In this document: in pieces, positions 49,301-61,864 of the stretch
Position numbering within the stretch: position 1 is the stretch's first letter
Layout of the letters: every line of letters begins with the position of its first letter
Source: Cryptomeria japonica
Lineage: Eukaryota > Streptophyta > Pinopsida > Cupressales > Cupressaceae
Direction of reading: 5' to 3'
Length of the DNA stretch: 64,000 bases
Assembly (NCBI RefSeq): GCF_030272615.1
Contig: NC_081413.1
Span: forward strand, 720,147,867-720,211,866
The notes under the pieces: model-generated
Seen by the model: only the letters and a program-made list of their open reading frames with translations
Database searches by the model: none
Told to the model about the DNA's origin: nothing
Translations under genes and position numbers: made by a program

Positions 49301-49944
49301 TGTAATTTTTATAATATAAAAATTTGTCAATTAAAACATATCACAATGAGGGCAACCAGATTAATCATTCATTTTTTCTGGTAGCTCAATACCAAGCATA
49401 TTAGTAGTTTGGTATTAAATATTTAGATTAATTATATTTATTGATGTTTTTTATAAAAATATTATCATATAAAATTTATTTTATTTAATTAATATACATA
49501 AAAAACTAAAAATTCATGACAATTAATCTTGAACTATGATCTATTAGGAATTATATATATATTTTTTAATATATATAATTTATCATATATCTATAATATT
49601 AAATAAAAAATTCATGATAACAAAATTAATATAAAAAATAATAATAAATCAATTTATTATTGTAAAACGTAAGGAGAGTAGGGGTCTTGGCAAAATGAAT
49701 TACTAAAGATTAGCTCATGATTGAGGTTGTTTTTTTTTTTTTTTTTTTCTGGGTGGGGAAAAACATCATTTTTATGAAACTCTTCAAAATTTATACAAAT
49801 ACCTTTGGTCCCATTACAAGGCACAAACAATAGCTAACGATAAATTATTTAAGATTTCAATTACACTCAATTTAAAAAAAAGAAAAAAGTCAAACCCTAA
49901 TTTATGTGAGAGCGAGGAGATAACAGAAATAAAAAAAATGTGAT
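46312..49944. other. Fragment field without an assignable gene
   Basis: Contents: a direct repeat of about 30 bases (TATAAGGGTTGGTAGAAATTCT near 46915 and 46978); a minus-strand coding-like remnant at 47640-47503 (HAKYWWNDFPFEVIKFSQDY), family unknown; plus-strand open frames at 47620-47850 and 48502-48831 with no recognisable motif; a very AT-rich part at 49080-49660; and a run of about 21 T at 49732-49752. Confidence 0.5.
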
Positions 49945-50996
49945 CTATGGAATGCCATTATTGTGGGGTATGGTATATCCATCAAAGCATATTTGAAAGT
50001 GAATTTTTGTGAGATGTTGAAACTGCAAGCTCCATGGTAGACATGTAAGCAGAATATGGGAATACAAACTAAGGCACATGAACTATTATACAGAAAGCTT
50101 AAAATAAATATGGTCTCATAGATACCAGGGTTGCAGCATGCATTGAAGAATGTGGAAACTGCAAACAACGTTGCTGAATTGTTTGACAAATTGTCCCAAA
50201 AGGATGTTATCTTGTGGTCTACAATGAGTGCAACATATGTGTTTGACAAATTGTCCCAAAAGGATGTTATCTCGTGGTCTACAATGAGTGCACAAGATAT
50301 GCACAAAATGGAATTGGTGAAAAATTCTTAGAAACTTCCAAACCAAATGCAATTGGTTGGGCTGATACAACAACCTTTGCTATCCTTTTTACCTATAAGA
50401 AAAATGAAGTCTTTGCAACAAGGGAAAAGCAAAACTATTTGTATCTGCAAAACCCACACTGTGACAGAGGTGATTCAAACAATGTAGGAAGTTAGGAAGT
50501 CAACTTAGTACATATACAATTCCCAAAATGATTCTTGGAGACTCATTTGTGTTAAGAATATGGAGGCTTTGTAATGGTGTATGGACATCCACCTAGCATT
50601 AAGGATTTCAATCAGATGTTGTAGTTGCAAGTGCCCTGGTAGATGTGTACGTAAAATGTGGAGATATAAATAAGGCACGTGAACTGATTGATAGTGTGCC
50701 TCAAAGAAATATGGTCTCATGAAATACAATAAATGTTGGGCATGCTCTCAATTTTTTTTAAAACAACAAGGCATTCTGGAACACTTCTTGACATTAATGA
50801 TGATCCGGCTGGTGATGGAATATCGTTTGGAACTTATCTGCATGAAGAGGACTCAGAGAGTTTACTTTGCAGAGAGAGCTATTAACATAAGGAATTTTCA
50901 GCAGAAGAAGTTACAAAGGTGGGTAAAGTTGGAAATGCAACTAAAGTTACATAAGAGATTAATAAGAAAAAGATGAAATTATTTTGGTAAGGAGGC
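49945..50996 (+). pseudogene. PPR protein pseudogene
   Basis: Several PPR motifs are seen on the plus strand: LWNAIIVGYG near 49948; ELFDKLSQKDVILWSTMS near 50180; RYAQNGIGEKFLE near 50290; then VVVASALVDVYVKCGDINKA followed by RELIDSVPQRNMVS, near 50600-50720. These are the P/L/S-type motifs of plant organelle RNA-binding proteins. Frameshifts and stops are frequent and motif order is disturbed, so it is dead. PPR proteins of this type act on specific RNA sites in chloroplasts or mitochondria. No transit peptide or start can be seen. Confidence 0.8.
50181..50300 (+). repeat. 60-base tandem duplication in the PPR pseudogene
   Basis: The segment from GTTTGACAAATTGTCCCAAA at 50181 is repeated from 50241 with a period of exactly 60 bases (20 codons). 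The copies differ at one base in their first 50 positions (CTTGTGG and CTCGTGG). Confidence 0.95.
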
Positions 50997-51479
50997 ATAA
51001 TGTTGTATATCAAATATATTCACTCAAAAATGAAATGATTTCACATAAAGGCCAATAGTAGAGATCAATGGGCATAATGAACAATTCCTGGTGAAGGTAA
51101 TAAATGTGGAGTGAATGCTTCTATTTAGAGTGAAATAATTTTATAAAAATAAGAGGAGCAAAAGGTGTGCTTCAAGATGATTATTCAAAAATGAAATAAT
51201 GATGTACAATTGCAAATTGTTTTCTCATGAAGGGTTTATTCATAGAGTATAAGTTAAAGATTAAAAATTTGATAATAGACTGAATAATTACTTTGTCTTT
51301 TGGGCTAGATAGTTAAATGGTTTTTGTTACCAAAGGTTGTAACGGCCTAAAAGGACCCCTTGATATTATAAAAGGGAAATCAAGACCGAATAAGAGTTAG
51401 AATTAGAATTTAAAAAAACATTATAAGATATTATTTTTATAACATTGTATTATACATTTTTAGGGCATCAAAAGAGAAA
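50997..51479. other. Unassigned stretch
   Basis: AT-rich with no convincing coding signal. It may be the body of the LINE whose 3' end follows. Confidence 0.4.
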
Positions 51480-51715
51480 TGTATGCAATTATTTTTCTCT
51501 AAAGGTGTTTTTAGCTATTCATTGATGTTGTGCTGTGTTTTCTTTGGTTTTTTCCGCTCTGATGTTCCTTTCTTTTGCTGTCCTTTCGGTTGACTGGGTT
51601 TTTTCCAGTCTTTTTGTAAGCTATTCCTAGCAGATCAAGATGCTTTTTATGATATCTTATACTCCTATGTAAAGGTTTCGGGTCTTTAAAACCCGTTTTT
51701 CTAATTAATCAGAAC
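51480..51715 (+). mobile_element. LINE 3' end
   Basis: The T/G-rich run with GGTTTTTTCC, GGGTTTTTTCCAGTC and finally GTTTCGGGTCTTTAAAACCC and GTTTTTCTAATTAATCAGAA is the usual 3' terminus of plant L1-type LINEs: a short stem of GGGTC...AACCC before the tail. Only the tail is present. Confidence 0.65.
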
Positions 51716-52334
51716 TATTCATTGATGCTAATGTGAGAATATCATTCAACTGTCACCATATTTGTATTTTCCTGATCATATGAATCAATGTATCGAGGAT
51801 ACACTTGATTGGTCAGTGCACCTTAATGCTCTTGTGTATTTAGTTTAGTAGGTATTTTCAATGTTTTCAAGGAAGAGTTAAATTTTGTTAAATGAATATA
51901 GTGGCTTGGGGAAGACAAAGTGGATCAATAAGTAGGGCTCTATGATCAACATAACTGAATGTTTATGCAAAGCATAAACTAGGAGTAGTTCTAAGAAGTT
52001 TGAATTTCAAACACTAGACTAACAAAATATTCATCACAACTATGTGGCTAGGGATAAGGCATCGATCAAATTTCATTTCAAAACCAATCAAATTATCATA
52101 TATATTATTTACAGTTGTAGAGATAGGAGTAGGAGTTAGTTTGTATATAATTATCTATTTCAGATATTCAATATGCCATTCTGAAGTAGAGGTTGATTGA
52201 AAGTTTTACAGAAAGTTATAATCTGCTTAATCATCAAAAGGGTACACCTGCCTTGGTATAGCAGAACCAGACATTCAGGAGTAATCGATCCTCTTATGAA
52301 TTTAATCTCATTCGTTGGTCAAAATTAGTGTTGA
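51716..52334. other. Unassigned stretch
   Basis: No gene or repeat recognised. Confidence 0.4.
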
Positions 52335-52805
52335 GGTTTGGCATACTTTTAGGGTTCAACAACCTACATTTTTGGGATCCAACAAGCCCCTTCATCCTTG
52401 TGCAAATAGACTCCAACATTCACCACCCAGTCAACAACTCAATTCCTTGTTCTTTTAATGTGAGAAAACTTAATTTCCTCAAAGTCTTTGATAGCCCACT
52501 TAGTGCTGAATAAAATTGCTTCCAATCTCTAATTTTGGATATTCTCTTCCTTCATGGCACTAATAATCAACCTCAAGTCTCCTCCAATCCAAAAAAAATT
52601 CCATCATTTCTCCTTGACTGACATCAAATAACATAGCTCTATCTTTTGCCAAGTTATTAGACTTAAAACCAAAGTCCAATATAAAAATGCCAATAGGATG
52701 ACCATGGTTGTCTCTGAAAATTTCCCCACCTCTGGCCTTTCTTGGATTACATTTTGCTACAACATCAAAATTTAACTTTATCCACCTATTGCATGAATAT
52801 TTTCA
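52335..52805 (-). pseudogene. LINE RNase H relic, minus strand
   Basis: The minus frame reads RWIKLNFDVVAKCNPRKARG, GEIFRDNHGHPIGIFILDFG, LRLIISAMKEENIQ, LEAILFSTKWAIKDFEEIKF and SHIKRTRN. The start, catalytic spacing and end fit the plant LINE RNase H, with stops and shifts. It is a second copy unrelated in position to 42520-42935. Confidence 0.75.
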
Positions 52806-53866
52806 TATAGTATGCTCATATCTAATAAAAAGCATGGTTGTTATATGACTAAGCCACTAGAAGCAGGGCCAGGTATCCCCTCACAACTTCTCTTGGGATT
52901 CAATTAACTATTTATGGTTCTCATGAGTCTCCTCAATTTCACAAATCGTTCTTTCTACCATATTACATACTCTCTTAACCATCTTACTTTTGTTAGCGGA
53001 ACTAGATTTTCAACTATGCATGGAATGAAAAAAATTGACTCCAGATCCCCAAATATGCTTTGTGGAAAAAAATTGCCTATATGGATCCCAATGCAAAAAT
53101 GAGGGGGCTAGACTGAGCCCTAGGTGGATTAACCCTTGGTCACTCACGTGACCACCTGCATACAAAGGGTGAAAGAAAAAATAGCCAATGGAGCTAAAAT
53201 TAAGCAACCTAATCTGGTGATAAAGGGCAATTCACCCATATAGGGTGTGATGACAAAGTGATGAATTGATATTTAAATTTTTTGAGTTGATGATAACTAT
53301 TTCCTTACAAAGAGGTTGCTATCTATAATATATAGTAAATTTTCCTCATACCAATATGATAGTTCACCATTGAATAATTGTTTACAAGCCATGATAAAGG
53401 TGTTGGCTTCAATGAATGACTTTGTGAGTGCTATGTAGGTTAAATAGATATGTAGAGTCGTAGCCTTACAAACTTGGATTGTATTGAAACACAAGAGATC
53501 ACAACCAAATATGTATGGTAGATACAAATAAAATAATAGACAACCAATGATGATGTGGTCTATAAAGATATACAACAAATAGGATCACATCCAATGCAAG
53601 AAATAAGCACTACATAAGCAATACAAGAAATCTTGATGTAATTTTTTTTATCTTGTCACTCGATCCAAAATGAACTTACAACCAATGAAAGTTTCTAAGC
53701 ATGAATATATATTATGCTTCATATAATGAAAAACCACAACTTGTTCAAATGAAAGAGAATTGACATCGATTATATATTGAACTTGATGAAAGTTTCTCCC
53801 AAGCAATATGAGCAACAATAATGAACAATCTCTTCTTCTTTAACATGAAGGGAAACTAAGGTACAA
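52806..53866. other. Unassigned flank left of element C
   Basis: A minus-strand open frame at 53578-53297 (93 codons, no motif) is not supported as a gene. No repeat boundary is seen until the LTR match begins at 53867. Confidence 0.4.
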
Positions 53867-55145
53867 GGTTGTCTGTTATATCAACTTAACAGTAAACAAC
53901 TTCAATCTTGTAAACATCAAAATGCTTAATCATTTGTCAACATATTCATCTCTCATTGCTTCCAGTTATCATGCGTTATCAAAATAGTTAAGTAGATAAT
54001 CAAATCAACAAATAAGATCATAACCATACAAGCATTCACCATATGACACAAATATTTATACATGGAAAACCCAGATAGGTAAAAACCACGATGAGATGAG
54101 ACTCACAAGATAGCTATATGAACTCTTCTGAAGTTCACCCTGTTAGGAGCCAAGCATGTTAAAGCTTTTACAATAAGTCCTGTTAAGAACTGATCTTGTT
54201 AGGAATCACCCGGTTAAGGGATTTACAAAATGCCTTGATGAACAGAAAAATATCCTGTTAGGAGTAACCTCGGTAGAGGGTTTGAGAATCCAAGCTAATG
54301 GACCACCTTGTTAGAGGATTTAAGAAGTAACCAAGCTTGTTAGAGCTTACCCAGTTAGGGGATTTCAATTATGCTGTGATTGTTAGAAAACAACAGGTTT
54401 TTCTCGATCTCTTTGAATAGAACTACATTTGCTTGATCAGATCCTTTTAAGCTTCAACTTGCCTTTAGTCAAACTGTAGATTCATTCTCCGGTTAGGCAA
54501 TCACACACTCAACTGATTTCTGCCAACTTTTGCCAACAACAAAATAAAATAACTTCATTGACCTTAAATACAAATCAAATAGGTTGGCAACACAACAAAA
54601 ACCTAATTCTCATCATCGAGATTACAAACAAGCCGGTACAAACATGAGCGTTAGATTTTATAGCAATCTCTTCACATTAATCAAGAAAACCTCAACCTCT
54701 CCTTGATCGCCGCTTCATCAGACTTGTAACTTATCACACGCTTATGCATTAGATGCAATCCACTTTCCTCCTTCTCTAGACAATCAAACGTGCCAAAATA
54801 ACTTGAACTCATCTTTATATAATGACCGCATGTGTCACCATCATTACCGCTCAACATCAGATCTTAAACCATCAAACTTTGATCGGTTAGGGTTTACCAA
54901 AAATAATTGGTAGGGTTTACTGATTACATAACATAGAAAGGGTTTAACCTTATACATCGGTTTACCGGTTCAACTTACAAACTTACATACCGGTTTACAA
55001 CATCTTCCACAAAGTTCTTCCTACCGGTTACAAGACAATAACAATAAAAACAATAATATTAGCAATATCATAAATACCATTTACTGGTTCAATTGACATC
55101 AATGACAACATATCATTAATGCAATCTTTATGCAAAATGCCAACA
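53867..55145 (-). repeat. 3' LTR of element C, outer end truncated
   Basis: Matches 59806-61084 from GGTTGTCT onward. The first roughly 135 bases of the partner (59672-59805) have no counterpart here, so the element's right-hand end in its own direction is lost and no target duplication can be tested. Confidence 0.9.
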
Positions 55146-55159
55146 ATCTCCCCCTTTGG
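55146..55159 (-). promoter_or_regulatory. Polypurine tract of element C
   Basis: The minus strand reads CCAAAGGGGGAGAT directly before the LTR, identical to the tract of element D. Confidence 0.85.
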
Positions 55160-55493
55160 CATTGATGGCAATACAAATATCAATGCCTTTGATTTGTTGT
55201 TGTGATTAGTGAATATGAATCCTGGTTTATATACCAAGTATTCACCATGCTCTGTCTATCATCATCTTGTCACTAGTTCACCTTATCAATCGCATAATTC
55301 TTCTCCTAATCACATAATTCTTCTTCCCCTTTGACAACAATGCCAAATTGAAAGTAAAAAATGTAATTTTAAATTCTCACTATGCATCAACATACTACAA
55401 CTTGATGCTCCCCCTGTGGAATACATCCACTACTACATCAATCCATGTAAAATTCTGCAAGTAATTCAGGGACTGATGTAATCAACATCATGC

Positions 55494-57128
55494 TCAATTG
55501 ACCTCATGAAGGGGTACAACCCCTAGTTGTCTTCTAAGACACTCAAATGTAGTCTTAGGTATAGATTTGGTAAAAATATCTGCAAGCTGCTCCTTGGTAG
55601 AAACATGCTCTAAGATAACATCTTTACTTTGAAATTTTTTCCACACGAAATGATACTTCAATTCAATGTGCTTGGTTCTTGTGTGCAAAACAAGATTCTT
55701 AAAAATATTTATGGCACTTGTATTATCACATAAAATATTTATAGGTTATGAGATCTTCATCTTAAAACCTTCCAAAATGTGCCTCATCCAAATAGCTTGT
55801 GTGCAATTCATATAAGATGCAACATACTCAGCTTCAACAGTAGATTGTGAAGTACAAATTTTCTTCTTACTACTCCATGAAACAAGCCTTCCTCCTAGGA
55901 AGAATGCTCCACCGATAGTACTTTTCCGGTCATCAACATTTCCTGCCCAATCAACATATGTGTAAATATTCAAATCAAAATTTCCTCCATATGGATACCA
56001 TAACCCATAGTCAACTGTACCTTTCAGATATCTAAAGATTCTCTTGGTTGCTATCAGATGTGCTTCTTTTGGATACTTCTGCAATCTAGCAACTATACCA
56101 ACTGCATGAGCAATATCCGGTCTGCTGTGAACAACATAGTGTAATTTGCCAATCGTTGACCTGTATTCCTTTTCATCAACAGACTTAGATTCATCTTCCT
56201 TGGACAATTTACAACCTGTAACCATTGGTATTCCAACTGGTTTATAGTCATTCATGCCAAAAGTCTTCAAAACCTCTTTCACATACTTAGATTGAGTGAT
56301 GAAAATACCATTCTTCATTTGTTGTATGTGCAAGCCTATGAAATTTTTTATTCCCCTACTAAAGACATTTCAAACTCATTTTTCATTTCATCTACAAGAT
56401 TGTTGCTCATGACATCATTACCACCAAATATAATGTCATCAACAAATACTTCACTAACCAGTATTTCATCTCCTTCAGAATTGAGATAAATGTTGCTATC
56501 ATCACTAGTTCTTGCAAAGCCTATCTTCATCAGGTGTGTATGAAGCCTTTCATACCATGCTCTGGGTTCCTGCTTTAATCCATATAAAGCTTTGTGCAAT
56601 TTTCATACCATGTCTTTCTCATCAGTCAAAGCATAACCATCTGGCTTCTCTATGTATACCTCTTCTTCCAATATCCCATTAAAAAATGTAGACTTAACAT
56701 CTTTGATATACCTTGAACTTCTTATGGGCTGCAAATGCAAGTAATGTTCTGACACCTTCCAGTCTTGCTACTGGTGCAAAAGTTTCACCATAATCTTCTC
56801 CTTCTTCTTGTGCATAATCCTTGCAAACTAATCTATACTTGTTGCGAACTACAACACCATCTTCATTCAACTTGTTTTTGAACACCCATTTAGTACCTAT
56901 GACATTCTTGTTTACCGATCGGAGTACCAGGGTCCAAGTGTTGTTCTTCTCAATTTGATCTAATTCCTCCTGCATTGCTTTAACCCAATGATCATCACCA
57001 AAAGCCTCCTTAGCACTTCTTGGTTCAATGGTGGAGATCATGCAAGAGTTCTCTCTTATTCTCCTTCTAGTTAGTACTCTAGCATCCTTATCCCCAATAA
57101 TCTGTTCAGGACTGTGATTTAGTCTCAC
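55494..57128 (-). pseudogene. Reverse transcriptase and RNase H of element C
   Basis: Copia RT: DHWVKAMQEELDQIEKNNTW and GTKWVFKNKLNEDG (57128-56694). A frameshift near 56705 falls just at the first catalytic block, which continues one frame over as DVKSTFFNGILEEEVYIEKP. Then come HKALYGLKQEPRAWYERL and the active site VFVDDIIFGGND (56599-56348). RNase H follows with VDWAGNVDDRKSTIGGAFFL, SQSTVEAEYVASYMNCTQAI and the end HTRTKHIELKYHFV (to 55494). It would copy the element's RNA. At least four breaks are present. Confidence 0.9.
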
Positions 57129-58210
57129 ATATCTAGGAATAACATGATCATTCTCTTCAGGTTCAGCTCTTTATCATCTTCTTCCTCTGAATTTATTTAT
57201 TTCGGTTGAACAAGTGCATCAGAATTTGCTTTACCGGTTTCAAATTTAACTATTTCAGGTTTCAAAAGCAAAATGCAAGGATCTTCATCCTTTTTCTCTG
57301 AACTAGTTCCTTCTGAAACTTCAGGACATTCATCTACTCGAACATCAACACTATCAACAATTCTCTGTTTGCGGTTGTTGAAACATTTGTAGGCCTTACT
57401 CTTGGTGGAATAGCCAAGAAATATTCTTTCATCACTCTTAGCTTCAAACTTGCTAATGTAATCACGTCTTTTAATAAAACATTTTCTACCAAAGATCTTA
57501 AAATAGTTGACATCAGGTGATCTTCCATACCAATATTCATAAGGAGTCTTGTCCTTACCTCTTTTCACCAGAACCCGGTTCATTGTGTAGACATTTGTAC
57601 TGAAAGCTTCTCTCCAAAATGTTTTCGCCACACCTCCTTGTATCAACATTGTCCTAGCACCTTCAACCACTGACTGGTTGTTCCTCTCTGCTATACCATT
57701 CTGTTGTGGTATCCTTGGTGTAGAAAGTTGTCATTTGATACCGTTCTCATCATAATACTTAGTGAACTCCTCAGAAGTAAATTCACCGCCTTGATCTGTT
57801 TTGAGACATTTTATCTTTTTTCCACTTTATTTCTTAGCTAAGGCCCTAAATGCCTTGAATTTACCAAAAGCTTCATTCTTATCCTTCAAGAATGTGACCC
57901 ACATCATCCTTGAACAATCATCATTGAAGATCATGAAATATCTGTCACCTTGAATGGTTCTTATTCTTATTGCTCCACATAGATCTGTATGAACCAAATC
58001 TAACAAGTGTTCTACTAAGAAAGACTTGCTCTTGAAAGTTGAAGAAGTCATCTTTCCTAACTGACATTCTTTGCAAAGAGCATTAACCGGTTTGTCTAGC
58101 TGAGGCAAACCTCTTACTATCCGAGACTTACTCACTTTAACAATGTTGTCAAAGTTTATATAACAAAATCTCCTATGCCAAAGCCAACTATCATCTATCT
58201 TTGCAATCAA
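57129..58210 (-). pseudogene. Integrase of element C
   Basis: A GAG-pre-integrase/zinc segment (WLWHRRFCYINFDN, then CKECQLGK) has the His of the usual GHI replaced, reading CYI. The catalytic triad is visible as HTDLCG, LKTDQGGEF and QQNGIAERNNQ. A TAA at 57827 and another stop near 57716 interrupt the core. The C-terminal part runs AFSTNVYTMNRVLVKRGKDK, TPYEYWYGRSPDV and KSDERIFLGYSTKSKAY to about 57197. The first 4 bases overlap the gag-protease frame, one frame apart. Confidence 0.9.
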
Positions 58211-59601
58211 ATAGTTGCTAACTTTAGGATAGGATTAAGATGAAATAGATTACCTTTAGTTTGTTTCCCGGTTGCAATCAATTCACCTTTGTTGTCAAAG
58301 ATTTTGTACATACCATTTTTAAACTCCAGTGGGTATCCTTTGTCATTAAGTTGTGCCACACTTGGAAGATTATGCTTTAAACCTTCAACCCAATAGACAT
58401 CGTCAACATTGCTCTTCCCATTAAGAGAAATAACTCCCTTACCTTTAACCATACAAGGTGAGTCATTTCCAAATCTGACAACACCACCATCAAATTCTTT
58501 CAAGGAAAGAAATTTGCTGTGATCACTGGTCATATGATGTGAACAACCACTATCAATGATCCAATCATCAGAGTTATCCATCTTGGATACTAGTGCCTTT
58601 TGGTCTGATAATTTTTCCTTAATAACCACAAACACAATATCTTCACTAGCATCATCACCAGATTCATCATCTGTGATACCACTGTTAACCGCTATAAGAC
58701 AATCTCTCTTGCCTTTACCCTTATACTTCTTGAATTTTCCTCTCTTGTGTTCATTTTCACTATAAGGACAATTTGTTGCTATATGATCAATATTGTTGCA
58801 TGCAAAACACTTTAAAGGTAGCTTACCTCTATATTTGCTAGTGCCCCTAGGCAGTCGTTTTGTCAACAATGCTTCAAGCTCCACTAAATTGTCTTCATCA
58901 TCAACATCTTTGTTGGATCTGTATTCATAGCTATGGCCGGAATCTCTACTTCTCACAGATGGGTTAGAGATAAAAGCTCTGAATGCAGATTCTGATTTCA
59001 GTACACTACCATCATAGCAATTTAATTCAAAAGAAATAAGTTTTCTAATGATAGAGTTAAGAGTTACCTTTGTTTTGTCAATGGATTTTAGCTCCTGAAT
59101 AGCTGCAACTCGAATACCATAGATTGGTAGCAGGGTTCTCAGTACCTTATTGATCATTGTGGCATCTTCCACTCTCCCTCCTATGCTCTTTATTTCACTG
59201 ACTATCTCTTTCATCCTTTGACCATACTGCTGGATATTCTCACTTTCAAACATTTTCATGTTATCAAATTTTCCTCTTAAGCTCTCCTCTTTAGCAATCT
59301 TAACATGTTCATCACCGTTATAAATATCTTCAAGTTTTTTCCATACTTCATATGCATTTTCAAGACCATGAACATCTACATATTCAACATCAGACATGAA
59401 AATTATAATAGCTTCTAATGCTTGATGATTCTCTTGTTGTTCTTTATTTTGATCATCAGTCAGAGTTCCAGTAGGTGCAATATACTTAGTTTCTACATGC
59501 TGCCAATATTGACTTCCAAGAATCTTGATATAAATCCTCATTCTGTCGCTCCATATTCTATAGTTCTCTCTATTGAACTTCAAACCTTCCTTCTTCATCA
59601 T
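58207..59601 (-). pseudogene. Gag and protease of element C
   Basis: A 464-codon frame, the longest clean one in this element. The N-terminal 200 residues are the copia gag (NYRIWSDRMRIYIKILGSQY, GLENAYEVWKKLEDIYNGDE). A knuckle CFACNNIDHIATNC follows near residue 270, and the protease active site WIIDSGCSHHMTSDHSKFL near residue 350. The frame ends at 58207, shifted against integrase, which is a break because copia gag-pol is normally one frame. Confidence 0.9.
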
Positions 59602-59657
59602 GATCTATAGGATCTTTTCCTCAAGCTGTTAGGCTTAGATCTAAGAGGACCCGATAA

Positions 59658-59669
59658 GCTTTGATACCA
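59658..59669 (-). promoter_or_regulatory. Primer binding site of element C
   Basis: The minus strand reads TGGTATCAAAGC, two bases inside the 5' LTR. It is of initiator tRNA-Met type, with an A for G change at the ninth or tenth position relative to the common form. Confidence 0.85.
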
Positions 59670-59671
59670 AT

Positions 59672-61084
59672 TGATGATATGATGAAAGAATAAGTATCCG
59701 GTAGATTACTGATGGGGGGGGGGGGTGAATAAGTAAACTGAAAAACTGATACAAACTCCCAAACTCAAAATCAAATTATGTCAAGATCAATACTCATAAG
59801 ATTACCGGTTGTCTATTATATCAACTTAATAGTAAACAACTTCAATCTTGTAAACATCAAAATGCTTAATCATTTGTCAACATATTCATCTCTCATTACT
59901 TCTAGTTATCATGCCTTATTAGAATAGTTAATTAGTTAATCAAATCAACAAATAAGATCATAACCACAAAAGCATTCACCATATGACACAAATATTTATA
60001 CGTGGAAAACCCAAATAGGTAAAAACCACGGTGAGATGAAACTCACAAGATAGCTTTTTGAACTCTTCTGAAGTTCGCCCTGTTAGGAGCCAAGCCTGTT
60101 AAAGCTTTTACAATAAGTTATATTAAGAACTAATCCTATTAGGAATCACCTGGTTAAGGGATTTACAAAATGCCTTGATGAAAAGAAAAATACCCTGTTA
60201 GGAGTAACCTCGGTAGAGGGTTTGAGAATCCAAGCTAATGGACCACCTTGTTAGAGGATTTAAGAAGTAACCAAGCTTGTTAGAGCTTACCCAGTTAGGG
60301 GATTTCAATTCTGTTGTGATTGTTAGAAAACAACTGGTTTTTCTTGATTTGTCTGAATAGCACTGCATTTGCTTGATCAGATCCTTTTAAGCTTCAATCT
60401 GCCTTTACTCAAATTGTATATTCATTCTCCGATTAGGCAGCCACACACTCAACTGATTTCTGCCAACTTTTGCCAACAACAAAATAAAACAACTTCATCG
60501 ACCTTAAATACAAATAAAATAGGTCGCTAACACAACAAAAACCTAATTCTCATAATCGAGATTACAAACAAGTCGGTAAAAACATGACTACTAGATTCCA
60601 TAGCAATCTCTTCACATCAATCAAGAAAACCTCAACTGCTCCTTGATCACCACTTCATTGGACTTGTAACTCATCACGCGCTTATGCATTAGATGCAATC
60701 CACTTTGCTCCTTCCCTAGACAATCAAACATGCCAAAATAACTTGAACTCATCTTCATATAATGACTACGCGTGTCACCATCATTACCGCTCAACATCAG
60801 ATCTTAGACCATCAAACTTTGATCGGTTAGGGTTTACCAAAAACAACTGGTAGGGTTTACCGGTTACATAACATAGAAAGGGTTTAACTTTATACACCGG
60901 TTTACTAGTTCAACTTACAAACTTACATCCGGTTTACAAAATCTTCCACAAAGTTATTCCTACCGGTTATAAGACAATAGCAATAACAACATTAATATCA
61001 ACAATATCATAAATACCATTTACTGGTTCAATTGACATCAATGACAACATATCATTAATGCAATCTTTATGCAAAATGCCAACT
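59672..61084 (-). repeat. 5' LTR of element C
   Basis: On the plus strand it begins TGATGATATGATG and ends GCCAACT, where the expected terminal CA has become CT. A run of 12 G lies at 59714-59725. The half near 60830-60970 has repeated ACCGGTT/GGTAGGGTTTACC words. Confidence 0.9.
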
Positions 61085-61864
61085 ATAGCTACCAGATTTC
61101 AATCTGAGATCACCCATTATTAAAAAATCAACCAAAGAAATGCATAACAAGAATATCACCTCCAACTTGGAAGGACATACAATGCCTCAAACCAAAACAA
61201 AATCCTTGGTCAAAGGAATGTGACCTACCCACAAATCTAGATGTGAACCAATTGATATCAAGCAATGACGTATCATTGCAAATATAGAGGCAATTACTTC
61301 ATATTGTAGTGTCTTAAATTGTACTCACTTACAATTTTGTGATCACATAGGCCTCACTTTGGTGTCTCAACTTCTAATGCTTGATTACAGTGTTGATTTT
61401 GCTCACACCCAATTCAAACTCACATTTTCATCACCTATCCATTCCCCCCCATTCTAGACTCCTGATTTTTACGACCAGGGTACACCCTGGTCATAAATTA
61501 GGACTAGTGTGTACCATGCCTTAGTCTTCCTAATCATGCCCTAGATTGGGGCCTCCCAATGGTTATTTCATTTGAGTGGGAAATTTGATTCTATATTGAC
61601 CTATTCTAAAAATTCATATATTTTTGGATGATCAAGTATAAAAGGAGGTCTACCTCTCTCATTTTAAATCTAACCTCAATCTAGATCTTAACTGCACTCT
61701 AGCAAATTCAAGTGAGCAAGTAGTCAATCATTCATCAAGCATTGGAGCAACAGTGAAGTCAAGTTCAAGTATTGAAGATGACATCATGACCAATTATTTA
61801 TAAAGACATCTTACATGAAACCATAAAACCTTTATGTGAAGGTCAAACATAAATTTATGAAAGT
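61085..61864. other. Flank between elements C and F
   Basis: No gene seen. It includes an imperfect palindrome, GACCAGGGTACACCCTGGTC, at 61471-61490 and a TATAAAAGG box near 61638. It may be the end of another repeat. Confidence 0.4.

Larger units (their letters stand above)
53867..61084 (-). mobile_element. Element C: Ty1/copia retrotransposon, decayed
   Basis: LTRs of about 1.3-1.4 kb enclose, on the minus strand, a TGGTATCAAAGC primer site, gag-protease, integrase, RT and RNase H in the copia order (integrase before RT), and a GGGGGAGA polypurine tract. The 3' LTR lacks about 135 bases at its outer end. The LTR and primer site resemble those of the non-autonomous element D, so a C-like element could have supplied enzymes to D. 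Frameshifts and stops break each enzyme. Confidence 0.95.

Noticed and set aside
49732-49752. Poly(T) run as the tail of a minus-strand LINE or SINE
   Set aside because: No SINE or LINE sequence and no flanking duplication could be found beside it.
53010-53207. Overlapping small ORFs on both strands
   Set aside because: Short, without motifs, in unassigned fragment sequence.
61471-61490. Near-palindrome GACCAGGGTACACCCTGGTC as a terminator or binding site
   Set aside because: Single, imperfect, and without a gene next to it.
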